Source: Streptococcus sinensis (GTDB lineage Bacteria; Bacillota; Bacilli; Lactobacillales; Streptococcaceae). Taken from it: a stretch of DNA of 50,287 nucleotides. The stretch spans positions 1 through 50,287 of the forward strand of contig NZ_JPEN01000109.1 in the NCBI RefSeq assembly GCF_000767835.1, written 5' to 3'. The number at the start of each line of letters is the position of its first letter. The first letter of the stretch is position 1. The position numbers and the translations under genes are program-made. Shown here piece after piece: positions 23,313-32,663 of this stretch. Below the pieces are notes generated by a model. That model was not told the DNA's origin and did not search any database. It saw nothing but the letters and a program-made list of their open reading frames with translations.

Positions 23313-24209
23313 TTATTCTCCTTCATATTTGAGCTCTAAAAACAAGTGTTGTTCTCTCTTATCTTCAGAAGGAACAACCATATAATCTTTCCCGTAAAAC
23401 ATTTCTAAATATTCTTCTGACCAAACAGGAATATTAACCATTTCTGTCTCGAAGGGGACTTTCTTATAGACATTCATGTTTTCTCGTAAGTACGTCTCTC
23501 GTCTAAAATGTTTTCGACCTGTCGGTATCGAGACATATTTGGTATTTGAATCCTTACAACTTGAATTGCATTTATCTAACCAGCTTAACCACTTTTTAAT
23601 AGGAATAATTCCAAAGAACCAGCCTACCATTAATTTACCCGCTGAATAATTAAGCTTTCTTCCTTCAAGACGAAACATTTCTTTCATTAAGGCATGATTT
23701 TTTGTCTCACGAACTGAAGCCAAAGCAAAGGTCAAAAACATACTCGTATATCCTTGAAAGAAGCGTTTTACTGGATTATCGAAGACATTTTCCACAATAT
23801 ATAAATCTACTGAAATTCCACACTCATCCGCAGCATAATCATACTTTCTACGAGCTACTGTTCCCTTCTTACGAATTTGAGAAACATGGAGCCCAAGTTC
23901 AGGGTGACTATTTGGTGATTGAAGATAATAATAATTACTAAAATCTTTGCAGGTATTTAAAAGAGAAACAAGCTTATCATAGCTTTCACGAGGAATATTG
24001 ATATCCACATCATCATCCCATGGAATAAAGCCCTTATGACGAATCGCACCTAAAATACTCCCACCACTCAAGGAGTAGCTAATCCCCTGCTTATCAAAGA
24101 ATTTAAAGATATCTGAAATCATTTTAAGCAGTTCCGCTTGATATTTCTTCAAACCTTCATCATTAAGAAAAATAATATCCGATTTGTCATATTTTAATTT
24201 GACTGTCAT
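23313..24209 (-). CDS. licD: LicD-family phosphotransferase
   Basis: The 298-aa nucleotidyltransferase-fold protein has the LicD signature GGSILGAIRHKGFIPWDDDVD (Gly49-Asp69), including the metal-binding acidic run DDDVD. LicD enzymes move a phospho-substituent from a CDP donor onto a glycan; phosphocholine is the classic case. No choline uptake, kinase or licC gene is present here. The adjacent cytidylyltransferase and SDR suggest a different CDP donor. Its start overlaps the wchF stop by one base (TAATG), implying coupling. It sits at the junction between the conserved and variable parts of the locus. Confidence 0.93.
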   Translation of the reverse strand: MTVKLKYDKSDIIFLNDEGLKKYQAELLKMISDIFKFFDKQGISYSLSGGSILGAIRHKGFIPWDDDVDINIPRESYDKLVSLLNTCKDFSNYYYLQSPNSHPELGLHVSQIRKKGTVARRKYDYAADECGISVDLYIVENVFDNPVKRFFQGYTSMFLTFALASVRETKNHALMKEMFRLEGRKLNYSAGKLMVGWFFGIIPIKKWLSWLDKCNSSCKDSNTKYVSIPTGRKHFRRETYLRENMNVYKKVPFETEMVNIPVWSEEYLEMFYGKDYMVVPSEDKREQHLFLELKYEGE

Positions 24210-25387
24210 TACTTCTCCCTCTTGAATACTTCCTCATAATCCGCCACTATCTTTTCCCACGTAAATGCATCCTCAATTCGTTGACTAGACTTTTCGTCTA
24301 ATTCCAAAATAGCATCTTCATCAAATCGTTCCACTTCTTCGATTACATGCGCTAGCTCATCTTTTTTCCAATAAATCGCTCCATCTTCACCCACTTCACG
24401 ATTAAAGCCAACATCTAGTAATAAATTAAGCTTAGTTGATGCTAAAGCTTCAAGAAGCGACGGATTGGTTCCACCGACTTCATGGCCATGGAAATAGGCA
24501 AAAGCATTCTCTCGGATGTATTTGAGCAATTCTTGGTCATAGACAGTTCCAACAAATTTAACTCTCAGGTCTTTATCGAAACCTGTATCCTTGAGCAACT
24601 GATCATAAAACTTGTTTTGTTCCACATTTGTAATGAGAACAAAGTCTTTTTTAGAATTAGACTTCATAAATTCACGAATCATGGCTTCATAGTTGTTCTC
24701 AGGTACAAACCGTCCCACCACTAAATAATATCCATTTTCAGTTATGTTTTTTTCCTGATACCAGCTACGAACCTTTTCGTCTCTAGATTGCAACGTAGAC
24801 CTACTTGTATCTGTTCCATAGGCGATATAAGTCGTTTTAGGTTGATACTTTTTATAGTCAGCTTGAATATATTTCTCAATATTCTTACTATCGCAGATTA
24901 GTAAATCTGCATGTTTGACCATCAGCTGTTCTGAAAACTTCCAATACTTCCGAACTGGCAAGCTCCATTTAGCCCGAAGCCACTCATGCCCATCTGGATT
25001 GACAAACAAGCTGCCTCCGATAGCTTGAATCTTTTTCTTAAGTCTAGCTATAAAAGGGCCGATACGGCAAGCTAGAATGTAGAAAATTGGAGCTTCATCC
25101 TTATTTTCCTTGGCTATTTCAATCGCTCTATTCACAGCAGCTATATCATAGGCAATGGCTCTAGATGGACCAATATTAGGCACATCGATGTTGTAACAAA
25201 TAGCACCGTTGTACTCAAATGTATCTGCTGTCAGTCCTGACTTTGCAGAATTTTCACGCATACAAGCTACATAGTATTGTATGTTAATGTCTTTCTGATG
25301 TTCTGTTAATTTCTCAACAAAGGTCTCAAAGCCCCCATACTTAGCAGGGATTCCTTTTGAACCTATGATATAAACTGACTTTTTCAT
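24209..25387 (-). CDS. wchF: Rhamnosyltransferase WchF
   Basis: This is a GT-B glycosyltransferase of 392 aa with the DUF1972 N-terminal block YIIGSKGIPAKYGGFETFV. It is closely similar to pneumococcal WchF/Cps2T, which adds rhamnose to the lipid-linked glucose placed by WchA. Donor-site features include VVGRFVPENNYEAMI and HGHEVGGTNPSLLEAL. It follows wchA by 30 nt. It implies a dTDP-rhamnose supply, yet no rmlABCD genes occur in this window, so they must be encoded elsewhere. Confidence 0.95.
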   Translation of the reverse strand: MKKSVYIIGSKGIPAKYGGFETFVEKLTEHQKDINIQYYVACMRENSAKSGLTADTFEYNGAICYNIDVPNIGPSRAIAYDIAAVNRAIEIAKENKDEAPIFYILACRIGPFIARLKKKIQAIGGSLFVNPDGHEWLRAKWSLPVRKYWKFSEQLMVKHADLLICDSKNIEKYIQADYKKYQPKTTYIAYGTDTSRSTLQSRDEKVRSWYQEKNITENGYYLVVGRFVPENNYEAMIREFMKSNSKKDFVLITNVEQNKFYDQLLKDTGFDKDLRVKFVGTVYDQELLKYIRENAFAYFHGHEVGGTNPSLLEALASTKLNLLLDVGFNREVGEDGAIYWKKDELAHVIEEVERFDEDAILELDEKSSQRIEDAFTWEKIVADYEEVFKREK

Positions 25388-25417
25388 TTTTCTCCTAGCA
25401 ATCTGAAACTAATTGAA

Positions 25418-26794
25418 TCACTTCGCTCCATCTTTCATTAGCACGACCTTGACAGTCTTTAGCAAAATTTTAATATCAGACCAAATGGTCCAGTCATCAA
25501 TATAAGACACATCCAATTTTACGACATCATCAAAATCCGTGATTCCACTACGACCACTGACTTGCCATAAACCTGTAATGCCCGGTTTAAAACTGAGGCG
25601 TTTTTTCTGTTCTGGTGTGTATTTTTCGTACTCATCAACAGTTGGTGGGCGCGTACCAACTAAGCTCATATCACCTTTAAGAACATTCCAAAATTGTGGA
25701 AGCTCATCTAGGCTGGTCTTACGGATAAAGCGACCAATAGGTGTAACGCGTGGATCGTTATCCATCTTAAACATTCCGCCTGTCATCGTATTTTGAGCCA
25801 TCAATTCTTTTTTTCGTTCCTCAGCATCTATGTACATTGAGCGGAATTTATAAAACTTAAAAATACGACCATTTTTCCCAACTCGATCTTGAGCAAAAAT
25901 AGCAGGACCACCATCTTTTTTTATCTGAGGCACTAAGAAAATTGCTGCAAGCCCACAAAAAATAAGGCCAAAAAGAGAACCGATAATATCCAAAAGTCTC
26001 TTTAATAAAACGTGGTGATAACTGTAAAACTTCGTTGAAAAAGTTATTACATTGAAGCCTGCAACTTTCCGAACCTTTTTCTCACTATTGGTTGGGAAGT
26101 CCAAGGCATTGATATTAATAGTCGTATCAATTCCCATATGTTCAAATTGTGAGACCAGTTTGTCCAACTTGTACAATTCACTTGGGACATTAACAAATAC
26201 CTCATCAACAACTGCGCGAGTCGCGTATTCGATCATATCTTTTTCAGCTACGACATTAAACTCCTGACTTTCAAAGAACGGGTCATCTACAACTGTGATT
26301 GCCACTATTTCTCCAACAAAATCCTGTGCTTGCTCAAACTGAGTTAGGATTCGGTTTAAACGAGATTTTATTGTTATAATGAAAAGTTTTTTGCTATTTT
26401 TTGATTTGGGATAAACAGAAGAATAATATTTTTTAACCAAGACATTTGTACTATATATAAATAAAGCATTTAATACAATAAAATATATCAATCCTCTACG
26501 AGAGATAGAAAAACGTTCTTCCATCATAAATGAAGAAAATGTTATGGCAAAAATATAAAAGGCGCTATATTTGAGTGTCTGAATCATTTCTATAAGATAA
26601 CCCCTTTGTAAGAAATGATTATAGAAATCGCTGATATAAAACACAGCCATATGAAGCAGAGCCAATATAAAAATGCTTGATCGAGTCAAATCAGAATTTG
26701 AAATAAAGCTCACTAAAATAGCCACCAGTATAACCACCAACAGCTGGATTACTGCTATTCCCAATTTCTGAATTTCTTTCTGTTTCTCAAACAT
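25418..26794 (-). CDS. wchA: Undecaprenyl-phosphate glucose-1-phosphate transferase (CpsE/WchA)
   Basis: This priming enzyme transfers sugar-1-phosphate to undecaprenyl phosphate at the membrane. The 458-aa product has four to five N-terminal membrane segments, a CoA-binding-like central domain, a fifth hydrophobic helix ([19 protein letters not shown]) and the C-terminal catalytic block. That block holds [31 protein letters not shown] and [13 protein letters not shown]. It matches pneumococcal WchA, which uses UDP-glucose. The ATG has an AGGAG site. It is the first biosynthetic gene after the wzg-wze regulatory block. Confidence 0.96.
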   Translation of the reverse strand: MFEKQKEIQKLGIAVIQLLVVILVAILVSFISNSDLTRSSIFILALLHMAVFYISDFYNHFLQRGYLIEMIQTLKYSAFYIFAITFSSFMMEERFSISRRGLIYFIVLNALFIYSTNVLVKKYYSSVYPKSKNSKKLFIITIKSRLNRILTQFEQAQDFVGEIVAITVVDDPFFESQEFNVVAEKDMIEYATRAVVDEVFVNVPSELYKLDKLVSQFEHMGIDTTININALDFPTNSEKKVRKVAGFNVITFSTKFYSYHHVLLKRLLDIIGSLFGLIFCGLAAIFLVPQIKKDGGPAIFAQDRVGKNGRIFKFYKFRSMYIDAEERKKELMAQNTMTGGMFKMDNDPRVTPIGRFIRKTSLDELPQFWNVLKGDMSLVGTRPPTVDEYEKYTPEQKKRLSFKPGITGLWQVSGRSGITDFDDVVKLDVSYIDDWTIWSDIKILLKTVKVVLMKDGAK

Positions 26795-26809
26795 AGCAAC
26801 TCCTATAGT

Positions 26810-27520
26810 CTATTTCTCTTTTTTCGTCCCATAGTTCCCGTAATTGCCGTACGCACCATAGATTCCGTATGAGCCATATTTATCCATAGCCACGTTGTAT
26901 TTATTTAAAATAACCCCTAGGAATGGTGTGTCTGTTTGTTCCAGCTGTTCTTTAGCCTTTTGAACCAGCTTGCGTTTGACAGCTCCTGCCTCTGTGACCA
27001 GGAGAGAAGCATCACATTTTTGTGCAATGATGGCTGCATCGATAACAAGACCGATCGGCGGTGTATCGACAATAATATAATCATAATATTTGCGTAAAAC
27101 ATTCATCATAGAGTCAAAGTTTTTGCCCTGAAGAAGCGCAGTTGGATTAGGAGAGGTTTGTCCAGACTCAATGACAAAGAGATTTTCTACATCCGTTTCA
27201 CACAAACCTTGGGAAAGGTCCGTTTTTCCTGCCAAATAGTCTGTCAAACCAGTTATTTTCTCTTTTGATTTGAAGACCCCAGACATGACTGAATTTCGGA
27301 TATCCGCATCGATCAAAATAGTTTTATAACCAGCTCTGGCAAAGGCAATGGCCAGATTTGTTGAAGTCGTTGACTTTCCTTCATTTGGCTGAACAGAGGT
27401 CAAGGCAATAATTTTGAGGTTGTCCCCGCTCAACTGGATATTGGTACGAAGGGCGTTGTAATACTCTTCTGTCTTCTCAATAGAAGCTTTTCTGCTTCTT
27501 GATAATTCTAATCTCGGCAT
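26810..27520 (-). CDS. wze: Tyrosine-protein kinase Wze/CpsD
   Basis: This bacterial tyrosine kinase is the cytoplasmic partner of Wzd in chain-length control. The 236-aa product has Walker A SVQPNEGKSTT (Lys49), Walker A' ILIDADIR and a Walker B-like IIVDTPP. It ends in a regular tail of six YGx triplets, with tyrosines at 215, 218, 221, 224, 227 and 230 as autophosphorylation sites. Wzh is the opposing phosphatase. It lies 9 nt after wzd with an AAGGAG site. Confidence 0.96.
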   Translation of the reverse strand: MPRLELSRSRKASIEKTEEYYNALRTNIQLSGDNLKIIALTSVQPNEGKSTTSTNLAIAFARAGYKTILIDADIRNSVMSGVFKSKEKITGLTDYLAGKTDLSQGLCETDVENLFVIESGQTSPNPTALLQGKNFDSMMNVLRKYYDYIIVDTPPIGLVIDAAIIAQKCDASLLVTEAGAVKRKLVQKAKEQLEQTDTPFLGVILNKYNVAMDKYGSYGIYGAYGNYGNYGTKKEK

Positions 27521-27529
27521 ACTATCTCC

Positions 27530-28225
27530 TTATTTCAGTTTACTCATGTCAGGTACAACTCCAAGCAAGGTCAAGCCCATCACTTCTTCAATATCTTCTG
27601 GCCTCTTCACTCGGTCGTCTAGAATATCTACCAACAGTACAACTACAACCATCACAACGCCTCCCGCAAGGAAACCAAGCAACACATTGCGGCGGATATT
27701 TGGTGAAGATGGCTCTTTAGGTACTTCCGCTTCTTCCAAGGTTGTAACATCTGACACTTTAGTAACCGCAATGATTTTTTCTGCAGCCACTTCGCGAAGC
27801 GTATTGGCTATGCGGCTAGCCTCGTTCGGATTCCCATCCGCTACCGTGATTGATACAATCCGTGTGTCGGTCGGTACTGCAACAGTCACTTTTGCCGACA
27901 GTCCAGCCGGTGTCGTTGGCAGATTTAGCTCTGAAATCACGCTCGCTAAAACGTCTTGTGATAAAATGATTTCTTTATAGTCTTTTACCAGATAAGCCCC
28001 TGCTTGCAAATCTTGATTTGTCAAAGCATTGTTGTCAGATTGCTGACGATTGACAACATAAATCCGTGTCGTGCTCTGATAAGAAGGTTTCGCTAAAAAC
28101 ACACTGTAACCCAATGCTAAAATAGCCATTACTAAAGCTGTCAAAACAATCAGAAACTTCCTTTTCCAGACTGTTTTCAACAAGGACAAGACGTCAATTT
28201 CAACCATTTGATTTTCTTGATTCAT
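27530..28225 (-). CDS. wzd: Polysaccharide co-polymerase / kinase activator Wzd/CpsC
   Basis: The 231-aa membrane protein has a Wzz domain between two membrane helices at about residues 19-41 and 177-200. The proline-rich [12 protein letters not shown] lies just before the second helix. It stays in the membrane and activates Wze for chain-length control and wall attachment. The cytoplasmic tail ([21 protein letters not shown]) is the Wze-contact segment of the family. It is preceded by a 62-nt gap, longer than the other gaps in this block, with an AGGAG site about 12 nt before the ATG. Confidence 0.95.
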   Translation of the reverse strand: MNQENQMVEIDVLSLLKTVWKRKFLIVLTALVMAILALGYSVFLAKPSYQSTTRIYVVNRQQSDNNALTNQDLQAGAYLVKDYKEIILSQDVLASVISELNLPTTPAGLSAKVTVAVPTDTRIVSITVADGNPNEASRIANTLREVAAEKIIAVTKVSDVTTLEEAEVPKEPSSPNIRRNVLLGFLAGGVVMVVVVLLVDILDDRVKRPEDIEEVMGLTLLGVVPDMSKLK

Positions 28226-28287
28226 TTTCCTATTTTTCTCCTAAATTAAGATTGATGGTTTACCAATGCGAGGAACCGCTCCGCAAA

Positions 28288-29019
28288 TTAAATAAACTCA
28301 TCACTTAACAGAATTTCTTGATTTTTTCTAAATATTCGTTCTGCATATGATTCTCCGTATTTCTTAGCAATGATATCATAGGCTTCTTTTAGATATGGTG
28401 GACGGGAAGCCAAATTATGCATATCACTCGCTACAAAATGCACCAAATCATGTTCAAGAAAGAATTGAGCTCGTTTTTTCATAAATTTATATTTGTCACC
28501 AAACAATTTTGGCTTCAGAACACTGGAGCTGTTAATCTGCATATAACAACCCATATTTATCAAATCACGGACTCTTTTCTCATCATTCTCTAAGCAATGG
28601 TAACGCTCAATATGAGCAACTACCGGAGTCAGACCCAGACGCAAAACATTGCTCAAAGCTGAGTGAATCTCCTTATAAGGAGTATTCATACTAAACTCAA
28701 TCAAAGCGTAAGTCGTCCCCCCTAATTTGGGAATTCGCCCCTGCTCTAACTTTTCTAGGATATCACTTGTATAATAAATTTCTGCTCCGTAAAGAATCGT
28801 CAAATCATCTGCAATTTCCTTAGCCAACTCCTGTACTTGCTTGAAGTTTGCTGCAATCTTTTCTTCCGGAGTCTCAAACATTCCTTTTCTGCGATGAGAA
28901 GTTGAAACAATCGTCCTCACTCCTTGGCGATAGCTTTCTTCTAGCAAAGCTCTGCTATCTTCAATCGTATTCGGACCATCATCAACATCAAAAACAATGT
29001 GAGAATGAATATCAATCAT
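28288..29019 (-). CDS. wzh: Protein-tyrosine phosphatase Wzh/CpsB (PHP family)
   Basis: This 243-aa metal-dependent phosphatase of the PHP superfamily removes phosphate from Wze. The metal-binding N-terminus MIDIHSHIVFDVDDGP, a histidine-containing TSHRR, AHIERY and the late ASDMHN are all present. It overlaps no neighbour but follows wzg by only 3 nt, in the order wzg-wzh-wzd-wze shared by most streptococcal Wzy-dependent loci. Confidence 0.96.
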   Translation of the reverse strand: MIDIHSHIVFDVDDGPNTIEDSRALLEESYRQGVRTIVSTSHRRKGMFETPEEKIAANFKQVQELAKEIADDLTILYGAEIYYTSDILEKLEQGRIPKLGGTTYALIEFSMNTPYKEIHSALSNVLRLGLTPVVAHIERYHCLENDEKRVRDLINMGCYMQINSSSVLKPKLFGDKYKFMKKRAQFFLEHDLVHFVASDMHNLASRPPYLKEAYDIIAKKYGESYAERIFRKNQEILLSDEFI

Positions 29020-29022
29020 GTT

Positions 29023-30480
29023 TTACTTTCCTTCCATAGTATCTTGAATGGCTGCTTTAGCCGCATTCAAGCTATTTTGATCAATTTCCATCATATAAAG
29101 ACTGGCATCTGGCATGGCATGAGATGGCAAGCCAGTCGTTCCATTTCCTGTTAGGGCTTGGGAAACTACATTATAGCTACCACCAGATTCTAGCTGTGTA
29201 TTCACTAAGTTAACCATGGTTTCAAGGCCCATGTCCGTTTGCACAGAATCCTGCAGACCAGAGATAATACCATTGTAATTTCTCAAGGCGTCTGTTGACG
29301 TTAATTTCTGGATAATGGCCGCAATGACTTTTTCTTGATTTTTTCCGCGATCGTTATCGCCACCGCTAAGGGAATATCGTTCCCGAACAAAACCAAGTGC
29401 TTGCTCTGAGTCCAAATGAACATTACCAACAGCAAAGTGGTAATTCCCATGGAGACTTGTAAATTCCTGATCATTATAAACATCAATTCCACCAAGTAAG
29501 TCGATTAATTTCAAGAAAGAGGTGAAATTGAGACGAACATAATAATTGATGTCGATCCCATAAAGATTTTCTAGGGTGTGAACGGAAGCATCAACACCGT
29601 AGATCCCAGCATGGGTTAATTTGTCAGATTGGTTGAGACCGCCGTCTGCGATTGGCACATAGGCATCCCGTGGTGTTGTCGTCAACAAGACTTTCTTAGT
29701 CTTACGATTGACTGTCATAATGATATTTACGTCGGAACGAGACACAGATGAAATCGGCCCGTACGTATCAATTCCACTAACATAAATATTGAAGACATCC
29801 GCATTTGGATCTTGTTTCCCTATGGCTGTTTCAATCTTTTTAGTTAATTTATAAGAATATATTTTCTTAATCTTGGAAGCGTAGTCTGGATCCTCACTGC
29901 GAAGCGTATCCTCAAACACACTATTCAAAACAATGGCCTTTGCTTCCCCGTTTGTCAGAGACCGATAGGCAGCTAAGTAAGATGTTGCTGTGTCAACTGT
30001 CAAGTCAACTTTTTTTAGTTGAGCTACATTCTGTGTCAGCGCATTGATGTTGTCAGCATCTGTCCCCGTCGGAGCTAAAACATTTGTTAAATCCTTAACA
30101 TCTGTAATTTCACTGTCTGCCAGAACAGCAATGCTCATTTCATATTCTGAATAATTAGAAGTAGAATTCAAACCACTCGATAAATCCATGACTTCCTTGA
30201 AAGCATACATAGATATGGATCCCGCAAACAGAGCCAGAATAAGAACAATGCTGGTAGTAACACGCGCCTTATTTTTAAAGATAAGAAAGGCCGATGCGAC
30301 TGCTACCAGCAGAATGAAAAAAATGGCGACAATATTCAAATATCGGAAAGCCAATAAATTGTAGCGAATAATCGTAAAAATTAGCAGGGCTGCTAACAAA
30401 GCATAGACACCCAAGAGTGCACTGTTCAGAATTCTAAAACGTTTTGTGTTCTTTGACGAGATCCTTCTTTTATGAGACAT
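29023..30480 (-). CDS. wzg: LytR-CpsA-Psr family wall-polymer ligase Wzg/CpsA
   Basis: This membrane-anchored LCP protein attaches the finished polymer to peptidoglycan. The 485-aa product has a basic N-terminus, three membrane helices in the first 110 residues, an accessory extracellular domain and the LCP domain. The LCP domain has [20 protein letters not shown]-type motifs and basic residues that bind the polyprenyl pyrophosphate ([13 protein letters not shown]). It is the first gene of the locus. A GAAGG site lies about 12 nt upstream, a rather long spacing, and an extended -10 promoter precedes it. Confidence 0.95.
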   Translation of the reverse strand: MSHKRRISSKNTKRFRILNSALLGVYALLAALLIFTIIRYNLLAFRYLNIVAIFFILLVAVASAFLIFKNKARVTTSIVLILALFAGSISMYAFKEVMDLSSGLNSTSNYSEYEMSIAVLADSEITDVKDLTNVLAPTGTDADNINALTQNVAQLKKVDLTVDTATSYLAAYRSLTNGEAKAIVLNSVFEDTLRSEDPDYASKIKKIYSYKLTKKIETAIGKQDPNADVFNIYVSGIDTYGPISSVSRSDVNIIMTVNRKTKKVLLTTTPRDAYVPIADGGLNQSDKLTHAGIYGVDASVHTLENLYGIDINYYVRLNFTSFLKLIDLLGGIDVYNDQEFTSLHGNYHFAVGNVHLDSEQALGFVRERYSLSGGDNDRGKNQEKVIAAIIQKLTSTDALRNYNGIISGLQDSVQTDMGLETMVNLVNTQLESGGSYNVVSQALTGNGTTGLPSHAMPDASLYMMEIDQNSLNAAKAAIQDTMEGK

Positions 30481-30518
30481 TACCGTTAACTACCTTCTAT
30501 GTGAAATTACTCTAGTTT

Positions 30519-30547
30519 ATTATATCACAAAAGTCCCCCTTTTTTAA
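30519..30547 (-). promoter_or_regulatory. Promoter of the polysaccharide operon
   Basis: The minus strand carries TATAAT preceded by TGA (extended -10, 30519-30527). A poor -35, TTAAAA, sits 17 nt upstream (30542-30547). Just upstream are a TTCTTAAGAA palindrome and the inverted repeat TTACA-TAAT-TGTAA (about 30551-30585), which could be operators. Confidence 0.65.
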
Positions 30548-30851
30548 GAAATTCTTAAGAATATTACATAATTGTAAAAAGTTTCTACTTTTTTGTGAAC
30601 AATTTTAAATCTAAAATAGATGCCCTTTTTAAAATCAAAATAAGAAAACGATGCCTTAAAATAGGCACCGCTCGTTTCGGAAATATGTATAAAAATAGCG
30701 ACGATCATTACTCTGCTAGTCTTGGATATTGACTTAAAAAAAGTAATTCTTTCGTCAAAAATAGCGCTTTGAATTGCTAGCGGTATGAATCTACACTTTT
30801 TTGATTTCTAATAAGGATAAAATACTAAACCCATTGGTTACACTTTATTCA
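30548..30851. other. Intergenic region between wzg and nrdG
   Basis: I see no gene in these 304 bases. They hold the nrdG terminator at 30640-30670, candidate operator repeats close to the wzg promoter, and two copies of AAAAATAGCG about 80 nt apart. No known streptococcal BOX or RUP element is recognisable. Confidence 0.5.
30640..30670 (-). terminator. Terminator of the nrd operon
   Basis: An 8-bp stem (30649-30656 with 30663-30670, one G-U pair) is followed on the minus strand by TTTTC and TTATTTT. It separates nrdG from the polysaccharide operon. Confidence 0.7.
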
Positions 30852-31451
30852 TTACACTAGTTTGTCTCGGTCAACTTGTTCATAGGCCTGCAGCCCGTCA
30901 TTGAGCTTGTCCCAGATGACTACCTCACCTGCCCGAAGTGACTTCTGCACATCAATGATGCGCTGATTAGAAGAACCGCGGAACTGCAACATGAGATTCT
31001 TCTTTGTGATATCAAAACGGCCGTCCACCAAGATGTCAATCAGACTCAGTAGCTCCAGCTTATCCTCCGTTTCCAGCATCATCTCCTCCCAGGTATAGCC
31101 CGTCCAGGACCAGATGTCCTTGTCCGGCAGCTCACGCCGAATCCGCTTGACCAAGGGCAGGAGGATACCTGTATTGAGAAAAGGTTCACCGCCTAGGAGA
31201 GTCAGCCCCTGCACATAGGGCTCCGCCAAGTCTTTCATAATCTGCTCCTCCAGCTCTTGGGTATAAGGAATGCCAGCATTGAAAGACCAAGTTGCTGCAT
31301 TATAACAGCCCTCACAGTGAAACATACAGCCACTGACATAGAGGGAGTTGCGGACGCCTTCACCATCTACAAAGTTAAAGGCCTTATAGTCAATGATTCG
31401 CCCCTTACTCAACTCCTCACTTTTCCATTCTTGGGGTTTAGGATTGTTCAT
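30852..31451 (-). CDS. nrdG: Anaerobic ribonucleotide reductase activating protein
   Basis: This 199-aa radical-SAM enzyme generates the glycyl radical on NrdD under anaerobic conditions. The [4Fe-4S] cluster motif is CMFHCEGC (Cys-x3-Cys-x2-Cys), and the GGE motif LLGGEPF follows. The N-terminal part (IIDYKAFNFVDGEGVRNSLYV) is typical of NrdG. It overlaps the preceding GNAT gene by 14 nt and is the last gene of the nrdD operon, ending before a terminator. Confidence 0.97.
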   Translation of the reverse strand: MNNPKPQEWKSEELSKGRIIDYKAFNFVDGEGVRNSLYVSGCMFHCEGCYNAATWSFNAGIPYTQELEEQIMKDLAEPYVQGLTLLGGEPFLNTGILLPLVKRIRRELPDKDIWSWTGYTWEEMMLETEDKLELLSLIDILVDGRFDITKKNLMLQFRGSSNQRIIDVQKSLRAGEVVIWDKLNDGLQAYEQVDRDKLV

Positions 31452-31962
31452 CTTTATCCTCCAAACTTATCCAGTAACGCTGACTTCTGTCAATTGTATT
31501 TTCGTAAACACCGCCAGCAGAAAGAATTGTGCATCGGCTGGCTTCGTTGTCTTCATCGCAGGTAATCAGTACTCGTTCCAATCCTTGCTGTCGAGCCTCT
31601 GCTAGTCCTAGCTCTAGCTGCAACTTAGCCAATCCCTTTCTGCGTTGACTGGGCCGGATAGAATAGCCAATATGCCCACCCTCCACAAATAATTTGTCAT
31701 TTAAGGACAGGCGTAAAGCTAAAAAACCCAGAGGCAAGCCGGTCTCATCAAAGGATAAAAATTGGATTGCAGGAACCCAACCTGCTGGCAGCTTGGCAGC
31801 ATCCTCCTGCTGCTCTACCATTCGTAACCAATCTTCATAACCCTTTGCTCGTTTCCAAGTAGCACCCATGCCACCGTGCATATAGGATTTTGCAGCATCG
31901 AACTCAGCAATCATTTCTAAAATCGCGTCTTTATCTTCTAAAGTTGGTCGTCTAAGCTCCAT
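31438..31962 (-). CDS. GNAT-family N-acetyltransferase (second of a tandem pair)
   Basis: The 174-aa acetyl-CoA-dependent acyltransferase starts MELRRPTLEDKDAIL. Its acetyl-CoA-binding block is EGGHIGYSIRPSQRRKGLAKLQL, and a VLITCDEDNEASRCTILSAGG segment follows. It is a clear paralogue of the gene just upstream, with the same start, the same length class and the same YW-rich end. AAGGAGG precedes the ATG. It sits inside the nrd operon, overlapping nrdG. The substrate is unknown. Confidence 0.9.
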   Translation of the reverse strand: MELRRPTLEDKDAILEMIAEFDAAKSYMHGGMGATWKRAKGYEDWLRMVEQQEDAAKLPAGWVPAIQFLSFDETGLPLGFLALRLSLNDKLFVEGGHIGYSIRPSQRRKGLAKLQLELGLAEARQQGLERVLITCDEDNEASRCTILSAGGVYENTIDRSQRYWISLEDKDEQS

Positions 31963-31971
31963 GCTCCCTCC

Positions 31972-32469
31972 TTAATTGATATCAATCCAGTAACGCTCTT
32001 TACCGCCTCGAACATCCTCTAATACTCCGCCATTAGCCAGAATCACTGCTCGACTGGCAGCATTATCACAATCGCAGGTCACCAAAGCTCGTTTTATATT
32101 TTTACTTTTGGCTACTTGCAAGCCTTGTCGCAGCTGCTCTTTGGCAAATCCTTGTCCACGCGCAGAGGGACGGATACTATAGCCAATATGCCCGCCTTCT
32201 TGGAGCAAATGGTCATTGAGCCGCAAGCGCAGATTGAGAAAGCCCACAGCCTGACCATCCGTAGCAAAAGAGATTAGTTGGATGTAAGGCACAAAACCTT
32301 GCGGCAAGCCTAGACCTGCCTCAGCTAGCTGAATCGTCTCCAGCCAATCCTCATAGACAAAATCTGCTCCGCCAAAGAAGCCGTCCTGTCGGCTACCAGC
32401 TGCTTCAAAGTCAGCCAGCATCTCTAAAATCTTTTCCTTGTCTTCTAGCTTCGGTCGTCTCAGTTCCAT
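31972..32469 (-). CDS. GNAT-family N-acetyltransferase (first of a tandem pair)
   Basis: The 165-aa GNAT protein has the same N-terminus (MELRRPKLEDKEKIL) as the next gene. Its CoA-binding block is EGGHIGYSIRPSARGQGFAKEQL, followed by ALVTCDCDNAASRAVILANGG. The 9-nt spacing and the similarity point to tandem duplication. AGGAGGAAGT precedes the ATG. One GNAT gene is a usual member of streptococcal nrdD-nrdG operons; two copies are less usual in my memory. The substrate is unknown. Confidence 0.9.
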   Translation of the reverse strand: MELRRPKLEDKEKILEMLADFEAAGSRQDGFFGGADFVYEDWLETIQLAEAGLGLPQGFVPYIQLISFATDGQAVGFLNLRLRLNDHLLQEGGHIGYSIRPSARGQGFAKEQLRQGLQVAKSKNIKRALVTCDCDNAASRAVILANGGVLEDVRGGKERYWIDIN

Positions 32470-32521
32470 ACTTCCTCCTGATACGAAGAGAGTGAGACCG
32501 CCTTGCGCCCCACTCTGACTT

Positions 32522-32662
32522 CTATTGTTTCTTGTTCTTTTCTAAAAATTGCTGGCGCAGTTTAGCTAACCGCTCTTTTTTGCCGCTACCGCCCTGCGAA
32601 TGCTTTTCATGGAAACGCTGCACCTGAGCCTTTCCTTTGTCGTCCAATTGATACTTTCCCAT
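32522..32662 (-). CDS. Small conserved basic protein of the nrd operon (46 aa)
   Basis: This short ORF encodes a lysine- and glutamine-rich protein starting MGKYQLDDKGKAQVQRFHEK and ending in a charged, probably helical tail. It starts one base after the nrdD stop, and its AAGGAAATTAAG ribosome binding site lies within the nrdD end. I recall a similar small ORF at the same place in other streptococci, which supports it being real. The function is unknown. Confidence 0.75.
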   Translation of the reverse strand: MGKYQLDDKGKAQVQRFHEKHSQGGSGKKERLAKLRQQFLEKNKKQ

Positions 32663-32663
32663 C

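Noticed and set aside
26810-26920. Tandem YGx codons at the end of wze as a phase-variable repeat
   Set aside because: The triplets are degenerate at the DNA level and in-frame changes would only alter tail length; this is the known tyrosine cluster of the kinase.
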